This document shows positions 57,477 through 64,000 of a stretch of 64,000 nucleotides of DNA, one piece after another. The DNA lies in NCBI GenBank assembly GCA_015847255.1, contig JADLZK010012244.1, positions 1 to 64,000 on the forward strand, written 5' to 3'. Below the pieces are notes generated by a model. That model searched no databases and was not told the DNA's origin. It worked only from the letters and a program-made list of their open reading frames with translations. Position numbers and translations under genes: made by a program. Origin of the DNA: Hyparrhenia diplandra. Its lineage: Eukaryota; Streptophyta; Magnoliopsida; Poales; Poaceae. How positions within the stretch are numbered: position 1 is the stretch's first letter; the number at the start of each line of letters is the position of its first letter.

Positions 57477-60400
57477 ATGGTGAGGAGTGACGGTGAGGAA
57501 GCTCTCCTCGCTGCTGACCGATGCAAGGAGAGTCTAGACGTGCGAGAGGAGGTGAAGAAGCAGCTATGGTTGGCGGGGCCGATGATTGCCGGAGGGCTCT
57601 TGCGGTACGTGATCCAGATGATCTCTCTCATGTACGTCGGCCACCTCGGCGAGCTACCACTCTCTGGCGCCTCCATGGCCAACTCCTTCGCCAACGTCAC
57701 CGGCTTCATCCGGCTGGTATGAACCTCTTCTGGCTAACCTTCCCGACATCGATAGTTTTCTATATGCCTCATTTACATGGCTAATATATACGCATTGTAG
57801 TGTCTGAGATCAATTATGTTGTGTTTGGTTTTATGGCGTGTTTGTACCCTGGCTAGCTTTAGTCTGCTCCCACCAAATCAGCCTCTAGCCGTTTGGTTGC
57901 CCATACCTAAGTCCGGCTAGCAAATAATGTGTTTGGTTGTCTAGTTTGGTTTGCATAGAATCACATCTTCTTCCAATCGGGGTGGCCGGCCTGGTAGCCG
58001 CCGCTGGCACCGGGAGGACTGAGGAGCATGCGCGCACCGAGAGGAGCCAAAAATCTTTATCTGGAGCACGCTAATTAAATGGCGCCAGTCTTACTAATAC
58101 AGTACAACACATCACACCACATATGTTTCCATGCTCCTATCTCCCTTGCTACATGATTTTTGCGAAATTCATGGCTGGTAGAGAAATGATCCACGCATTC
58201 ATGGCTCCAGGCATTATATATGATGGTCACCTCGCAGGGCCATTAAATTAGTGTTTGTGCATACTCCCATTATTGGTGCCAATTTGGATGATTAGAGGAC
58301 CCCCATTATTGCATATCCACGTGATCCGTGTTTGGTGGAGCACATTCGAATTTATTTCGCATAATGATGAACTATATGAGAGAATTGCTGATGATTTGTT
58401 GATGAAGTGATTGGGTAGTGATCAGGCATCTGTGGTGTGCATGAATCAGCTCTGAAGATAGAGTGCCTATTGCGTCGGGTGGGTTTTATTGCCCAGTATG
58501 ATTGCCGATTTATTTTGCTACTACAAGGGCTATGAAGGAACATTGCCAACGGTTGTTTTGCTCAGCTGGTCCCTACTACATTGATGCATCCAATTTTCAA
58601 ACAATATAATGGGCATTTAGGGGTTCGGGCTAGATTTTATTGGTCAGATTCGTCCTATCATCAAAGCGACATCATATCGCTTTGTTTTGGTTGCTATGGA
58701 TTATTTTACTAAATTGATCGAGGTTGTTCCTTTGAAAAATATGACACACAATGGTGATTGATTTTATTACTACGCATATAATTGATAGATTCAACATTCC
58801 GAGACATTAACTATAGATCAAGCAACATCTTTTGTGTCAAATGAGGTGAGATTGCTAAATTATATAAGATTAAGTTGCTCAGTTTGTCTATATATTATGT
58901 TGAAGATAATGGTCAAGCTGAAGTGGGCAATAAAACTTCTATCAAGCTAGTTAAACAGAAAATTGTGCATAGTCCTAGAAGCTGGCATAAAGTGTCTGAG
59001 GCTCTATGGGCTCATCACATCTCTAGGCATGATGCTACCGAAGTTACTCCTTTCAAGTAGGTATATGGGCAACAAGCTGGGTTACACATCCAATTGAATT
59101 TAGATGTGTATATATTGGCAAGGCAAAGCGCTCTATTCGTTGTTATGTATCCTGATATGACGATGGACAAGATCGAAGATGTGACTCAAAATAAGAGAAC
59201 ACAAACTCTAAAGGAGAGAGAGAGAGAGAGAGAAGGCTAGAGTTGCTCATGCTTATACCAAGAAAGTGAAAACAATCATTGGGAAGAAAATTAAGCAGCA
59301 AGTTTGGCAAGTGGTCGAAGAGCCAAGAGATTTAACAAAAGGTAATCAAAGTGGTATTTAGAAATTCATATATGTTAGAGATGTCTCTAGTTGATCGTCT
59401 TCTTAGGGCAATTAATGGGGAACATTTGAAGAAATATTTCGAAGTATTTAGCAAGAAGCAAGTGTCACCCAAATACCCTTGGGACATATAGGCCCGATGT
59501 ATTGTTGATCATAGCTATTATATTTTCAGGTTAGCATAAACCTCGCCTCAAAATGGAGGAACATATATGTTGACAATCAAAAGTGGCCATGACATAAGGA
59601 GGACTTCATGAAGACGTTCCTAGTGTCAAAACGGTCAACAAATAGTTTGAACTGTCGGTTTGGAAGTTCGGAAGACAAAACAATGGTTTTGAGCTCAACT
59701 TGCTAAAAGTGGCAATTTCTCTTAACTTCACCGAACTAGCATGCCCGAGCCTGATATAATTAGACAAGCCAATTTTCTTGCCCAGTACGAGACTTGACAG
59801 TTAGAGTCCACATAGGTTCTGACTCGAGTTTGAACTTGCAAAAGTTGCAAAATGCGTTTGGGATATGTTTCCTATTCGATAAGACCATCCTCTTTATAAA
59901 GATTCAAAAAAGACCCTACTCTCTCTCTCTCTATATATATATATATCTCGGAGGATCATGTCCGATCTAGAGATCCAACACGATTGACTTTTTTAAAAAT
60001 TACTATTCCTTTGTACCCTACTTTACGACCCTTTTCTCTTTCTATATATCTCAGAGGATCATGACCAATCAAAAGATCCAACACAATCTGACTTTTTTAC
60101 AACTACTATCCTTTTGTGCCCACTTTTACACTCTTTTGTTGTTCATCACATCTCTCTAGGAGATCCAACGACATTCTAGGTGGCCTTACCGATGCTAGTA
60201 CAACCTCGACGTGCATCTCCCCGATGGGTCTTCCCGAGAGGTGCTCTCAATCTCTGTCGACGAAGGACAGGCTCTAAATCATCCATAATGATCTCTCGAT
60301 CAGTCTAACTGATCTTGGAGTTGCAATACGCCAACCAACCTTTTTAGTGACGGCTCAATATGCTTTGTAGGGGCGATTGAACGAGCCACCCCTACCTAGC

Positions 60401-63400
60401 CGTCTCTATAAATCAATGATTTGTAAGGGCGGTTAGACAGTCGTCCTTACCAATCAATTTGTAGGGACATCTAAGCATATGAAGGGGTAGTAGGATCTTT
60501 TTTTACCGTTTTTTAACAATCAATTTGTAAGGGCGGTTGGACAGTCGTCCTTACCAATCAACTTCCCTACCTATTTTTTTATTTTTAATTAAATGAAAGA
60601 ATGTATGTGTACAAAAAAAGATTACAAGGCATTTATGCCCAAAAGAAATGAACAAAACATTATAACAAGCTATCTCTCCAAGAATAAAAGAACACGCCTA
60701 CTACCTCTGGCTTTGATACACACCAAACCAAGTTCATCTTTGAAGTCTCTTTTCCATCAATTGAGGTCCCTTCATTTAGTGTCAAAGATAATACCATTTC
60801 TTGTGTTTCAGATGCACCAGGTCGCCATTATGAATATTTCCCTGAACATGATACTATTGAAGGTTTGTCTTGCTTGTATAACCATGTCCATGGGGCTTAA
60901 ATTGAGGTCCCAAGAGATGCCTGGCACTTAAAGATCAGGTGGAAGCTAGATTCTTCACAGCCCCCATCACATAAGACACAACTGTCATCATCCAACATGT
61001 TTTTTCTTCTAAGTAAATTCCTAGTGTTTGATCTCTCCCTCAAAAGCAGTCAGAAGAAAAACTTGTGATTTCCCAAGTTGTGAGATCCCCACAACTCCTC
61101 TAAATAATCCACCCACACATATTCTTTCTCCTCGTATTATAATCAACTGAATTTAATCTAAGTGTTTGGCAAATTCATCTATGATTTGGAGGTGAAAACT
61201 ATGTACAATGCATCCTTCCGTATCTCGTCACCTAGGAGCATGGGCCAAAGTTGTCGGGGGCGTTTGGTTCCCCGCCTCCTCCACAAAGTGTGGTGATCCA
61301 TTTCTCCGCCACAGCCACAACTCGTATACCTTTAGCGTGGCGTTATGCTGCGGGATCCAAACTGCTTTCATCCTACTGCCAACTTACAAGGTCTTTTTTT
61401 TTTTTGAAATATGCTCGTTTTCTTTTCAATGTACTTGACACATGAAAATGCGGCGTTCTTTTTTTGTACGTGCCCCCGAAGCACTGAATTCAGTACTGCC
61501 TCTTGAACAGCTAGGCATGGCTAGTGCACTGGACACTCTGTGTGGGCAAGCTTTTGGGGCCAGGCAGTATCGTCCCCTCGGCATCTACAAGCAACGAGCC
61601 ATGCTGGTACTCACCGCAGTGAGCGTCCCGATCGCCGTCATCTGGTTCTACACGGGCCGGATCCTCCTCCTATGCGGTCAGGACGCTGAGATCGCCGCGG
61701 AGGCCGGCACCTATGCCCGGTGGATGATCCCGGCACTCTTCGCGCACGGCCTGCTGCAGTGCCACGTCCGGTTCCTGCAGACGCAGAACATCGTGCTCCC
61801 CGTGATGGCGAGCTCCGGTGCCGCCGCGGCATGCCACCTGCTGGTGTGCTGGGTGCTGGTGTACGCGCTCGGCATGGGCAGCAAGGGCGCCGCGCTGAGC
61901 AACGCCATCTCCTACTGGATCAATGTGGCGATACTGGCCACGTATGTGAGGGTGTCGGGTGCGTGCAAGGAGACGTGGACCGGCTTCTCCACGGAGGCAT
62001 TCCGTGATTTGCTCAGTTTCTTCAGGCTCGCAGTGCCATCCGCTCTGATGGTCTGGTACGTACGTGATATACATTTTTTTTATGAGTTTTCGATGATGAT
62101 GATCTGAAGAAATTAACCACATATCTATGGCATGAACATGACCAGATTATATGTATATATTGGTAATGCAGCTTGGAAACGTGGTCGTTCGAGTTCATTG
62201 TTCTCCTTTCAGGCCTTCTGCCTAACCCCAAGCTAGAGACGTCCGTGCTATCAATCAGGTTGTTATATTCGTTAACTGAAGTTACTGATCGTTGTTCTAC
62301 GCTTTTTGCTACCACGCATGCTTGTCTCGTTGGTAAAGAACATATATATTGCAATCATGCCAAGTTTATTTTACAGTCTCAACACTTCGTCCTTTGTGTG
62401 GATGATCCCGTTTGGCCTTGGCTCCGCCATAAGGTAAACTTATATACATACATAGCCTTGCTATTGTATTATCCATACTGTAGTATAAATGCATAGCTAG
62501 TATATATAATATGCACAACGTACACATCATGAACTAGCAAGTTGAGTCGACCGTGTGCCTAATATATAATGCATGCCGCAGCACTCGCGTCTCCAACGAG
62601 CTCGGCGCAGGACGACCCCAAGCTGCCCGTCTTGCGGTGCGTGTTGTTGTCAGCTTGGCTATCTTGGAAGGATTTGTCATGGGCGTCATCCTAGTGTGCG
62701 TACGTTACATCTGGGGCCATGCCTACAGCAATGTGGAGGAGGTGGTGAGATACGTTGCCAGGATGATGTTAGTAATTGCAGTATCCAACTTTTTTGATGG
62801 AATCCAGTGTGTTCTTTCAGGTATGTATTATATTGATTGTTAGCAACAACCAATTCATAAATCCATAATCATAGGAAGAAAGAACATCCATGTAAGCATA
62901 GTCTCAAATAAGCATGTTTTTGCAAGACTAGTTGTTATTAGTTAAATGTTATAAAATTTAAATTGCGCCCTACATTTTGAAAAAAGCAGTAGTTTACTAC
63001 GTAATTATTACAACTTAAGATAACGAGATTGTAGAATTTTAACCTACTATACGTTGTATTCAGCAAAAAAAAAATTCTACTCTATAATAAAAGGCCTGCG
63101 TTTCCATCTTGTGGTGTCATTCCAGGTGTTGCAAGAGGTTGTGGATGGCAAAAGATTGGTGCTTGTGTTAACCTTGGTGCCTATTACATCATCGGCATCC
63201 CTTCGGCTTATCTCATAGCTTTCATTTTGCATGTTGGCGGGACGGTGCGCTTTAATTTCTGCTTATTTATTTGAATACCACAAACTCTTGGCATCTAGAT
63301 CGAGTTGGTGTTAACTCTGTCAGTTTCCAGTTGTTGTTAACTGATGTGATGCGTTGGTTCAACAAATAGGGTCTTTGGCTGGGCATCATTTGTGGTCTCA

Positions 63401-63926
63401 TAGTACAAGTCGTACTCCTGATGATCATCACGCTTTCTACCAATTGGGATAACGAGGTATGTGCACAAAGAGCACTTCTAGCACCATTGCGTATTTATGC
63501 TGAATCAGGTGTTACTTCTCCATATATTTTAACTTGTACCGATTGAGTACTACACAAAATTACGCACCTAGATACAACGCCAATACATTTCGACACTTAA
63601 ACTGATGTTGTCTTGCCCTTTAGAATGTCATTCTATTTTCTCTTATTGAGAAGTCTGTTTTACATTTGATTCCATTCATTTGATAATAACTCTGTCAAAC
63701 CAAACTATGCCAAAAAAAAGTAAAATTGCTATTGATTATAAGGTAATTTTTACTCTACTGTTTTCGATAGACAATCTCTTCAGCTATTTTACATTGTTTG
63801 TATGCATGCATGCATATTAGCCATGTATTTGAAATATTGATTGTGCAGGTAACCAAGGCAGAAGGCAGGGTGTCCAGTTCCTCTCCTCTGAATTTCACAA
63901 ATCACGAAACTGAAGATTCAAGCTAG
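57477..63926 (+). CDS. MATE/DTX efflux transporter, copy 2, intact, 483 aa
   Basis: Tandem paralogue of copy 1, with the same expected role in proton-coupled export of small organic molecules. Exons 57477-57716, 61511-62055, 62172-62258, 62377-62433, 62582-62820, 63126-63244, 63370-63456 and 63849-63926 are all joined by GT-AG introns and add up to 484 codons with no internal stop. The start is ATG at 57477; the GTG before it is ignored. Exons 2-7 have exactly the lengths of copy 1 (545, 87, 57, 239, 119, 87). Motifs: GPMIAGGLLRYVIQMISLMYVGHLGE, DTLCGQAFGARQY, MGSKGAALSNA, TRVSNELGAGRP, GCGWQKIGA, and a polar serine-rich C-terminal tail after about 12 hydrophobic segments. Length and motif order are normal for the family. 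The copies differ most in the first 25 residues and the tail. Confidence 0.95.
58600..59520 (+). pseudogene. Degenerate Ty3/gypsy integrase
   Basis: RFVLVAMDYFTKLIEVVPLKN (58677 onward) is the core of a gypsy-type integrase. Later come NGQAEVGNKT, a WHKVSEALWAHH-like region and HAYTKKVK-like chromatin-end residues, all out of frame with each other and with stops. A (GA)n run sits at 59215-59233. Confidence 0.75.
59925..60150. repeat. Imperfect tandem duplication, about 110 bp
   Basis: Two copies contain TATATCTC(G/A)GAGGATCATG, AGATCCAACAC(G/A)AT, GACTTTTTTA and TACTAT(T)CCTTTGT, starting near 59938 and 60042. (CT)n and (AT)n runs precede the first. Probably LTR-derived. Confidence 0.65.
60330..60580. 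mobile_element. CACTA-like subterminal repeats
   Basis: TTTGTAGGGGCGATTGAAC, CCACCCCTACC, TTTGTAAGGGCGGTT (twice) and GTCGTCCTTACCAATCAA (twice). Same repeat type as 17526-18285. Termini not found. Confidence 0.5.
60690..61110 (-). pseudogene. LINE/retroelement zinc-binding (zf-RVT) fragment
   Basis: Minus strand: NHKFFF-LLLRERSNTRNLLRRK, then CVLCDGGCEESSFHLIFKC, the reverse-transcriptase-associated zinc-binding pattern (CxxC...HxxxxC) common in plant genomes. An in-frame stop and later stops show it is dead. Confidence 0.75.
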
Positions 63927-64000
63927 TGGCAGCGATGAAAGACTAGGAAACTATATATACCACTTTCTATGCACTAGCAGACGACAGAAGTTCAACATCA

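Larger units (their letters stand above)
57717..61510 (+). other. Intron 1 of MATE copy 2 (3794 bp), transposon remains
   Basis: Contains a degenerate gypsy integrase, a tandem duplication, CACTA-like repeats and a LINE-type fragment. None of them match those in intron 1 of copy 1, so both introns were invaded after duplication. Confidence 0.75.

Noticed and set aside
61638..62354. Several minus- and plus-strand frames over MATE copy 2 exons 2-3
   Set aside because: Shadows of the MATE coding sequence.

Overview
The window is nuclear DNA of a grass, most likely a PACMAD/Panicoid species. The evidence is GC-rich grass-type first exons, Tourist (TTA target site) and Stowaway (TA target site) MITEs, several CACTA subterminal-repeat families, Helitron ends, LTR retrotransposon remains, and an insertion of about 10.5 kb built from grass-type chloroplast DNA. 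I saw no prokaryotic genes, CRISPR arrays or operons.

Layout. (1) 0.1-4.0 kb: GC-rich promoter and leader, then a small plus-strand gene with a SIN3-like paired-amphipathic-helix (PAH) sequence and a C-terminal membrane segment; its frame is broken. (2) 5.3-9.8 kb, minus strand: a G-type lectin S-receptor-like kinase (SD2-5 type) with a noncoding first exon and a 1.77-kb leader intron; its frame is interrupted several times. (3) 9.8-25.6 kb: repeats. These include two solo LTRs with perfect 5-bp target duplications (12996-14709, ATCAT; 20434-22356, CATCG), Tourist and Stowaway MITEs, CACTA remains, two short tandem duplications and a Helitron 3' end. (4) 25.6-36.1 kb: a scrambled nuclear plastid insertion (NUPT) with pieces of rpl2, rbcL, psbC, psbB, rps7, 23S rRNA, ndhF, psbK, psbD, atpA and ndhB, plus trnQ, trnL-CAA, trnD, a trnfM-like tRNA and part of trnR; some pieces occur twice in inverted orientation. 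(5) 37.35-40.67 kb: a 3.3-kb two-LTR element with PBS, PPT and gag-like remains but no pol. (6) 40.76-43.56 kb: a probable non-autonomous Helitron on the minus strand. (7) 47.5-63.9 kb: two tandem MATE/DTX efflux transporter genes, each with eight exons and the same internal exon lengths and phases. Copy 2 is intact (483 aa). Copy 1 has a one-base deletion in exon 1. Both first introns are filled with transposable elements.

How the genes relate. The two MATE genes are a local duplication and probably export related small molecules across a membrane by cation exchange. The receptor kinase would sit in the plasma membrane. The PAH protein, if made, could bind transcription-factor peptides. I see no shared pathway.

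Main caution. Most frame lesions in the kinase and MATE copy 1 are single-base losses in homopolymers. In the plastid insertion, differences from the plastid sequences I know pile up at CAG/CTG trinucleotides, often as CG-containing replacements or indels rather than C-to-T changes. This looks like uneven consensus accuracy in a long-read assembly, perhaps linked to CHG methylation, so several 'pseudogenes' may be intact in the plant. The comparison rests on remembered family and plastid sequences, not on a database search.
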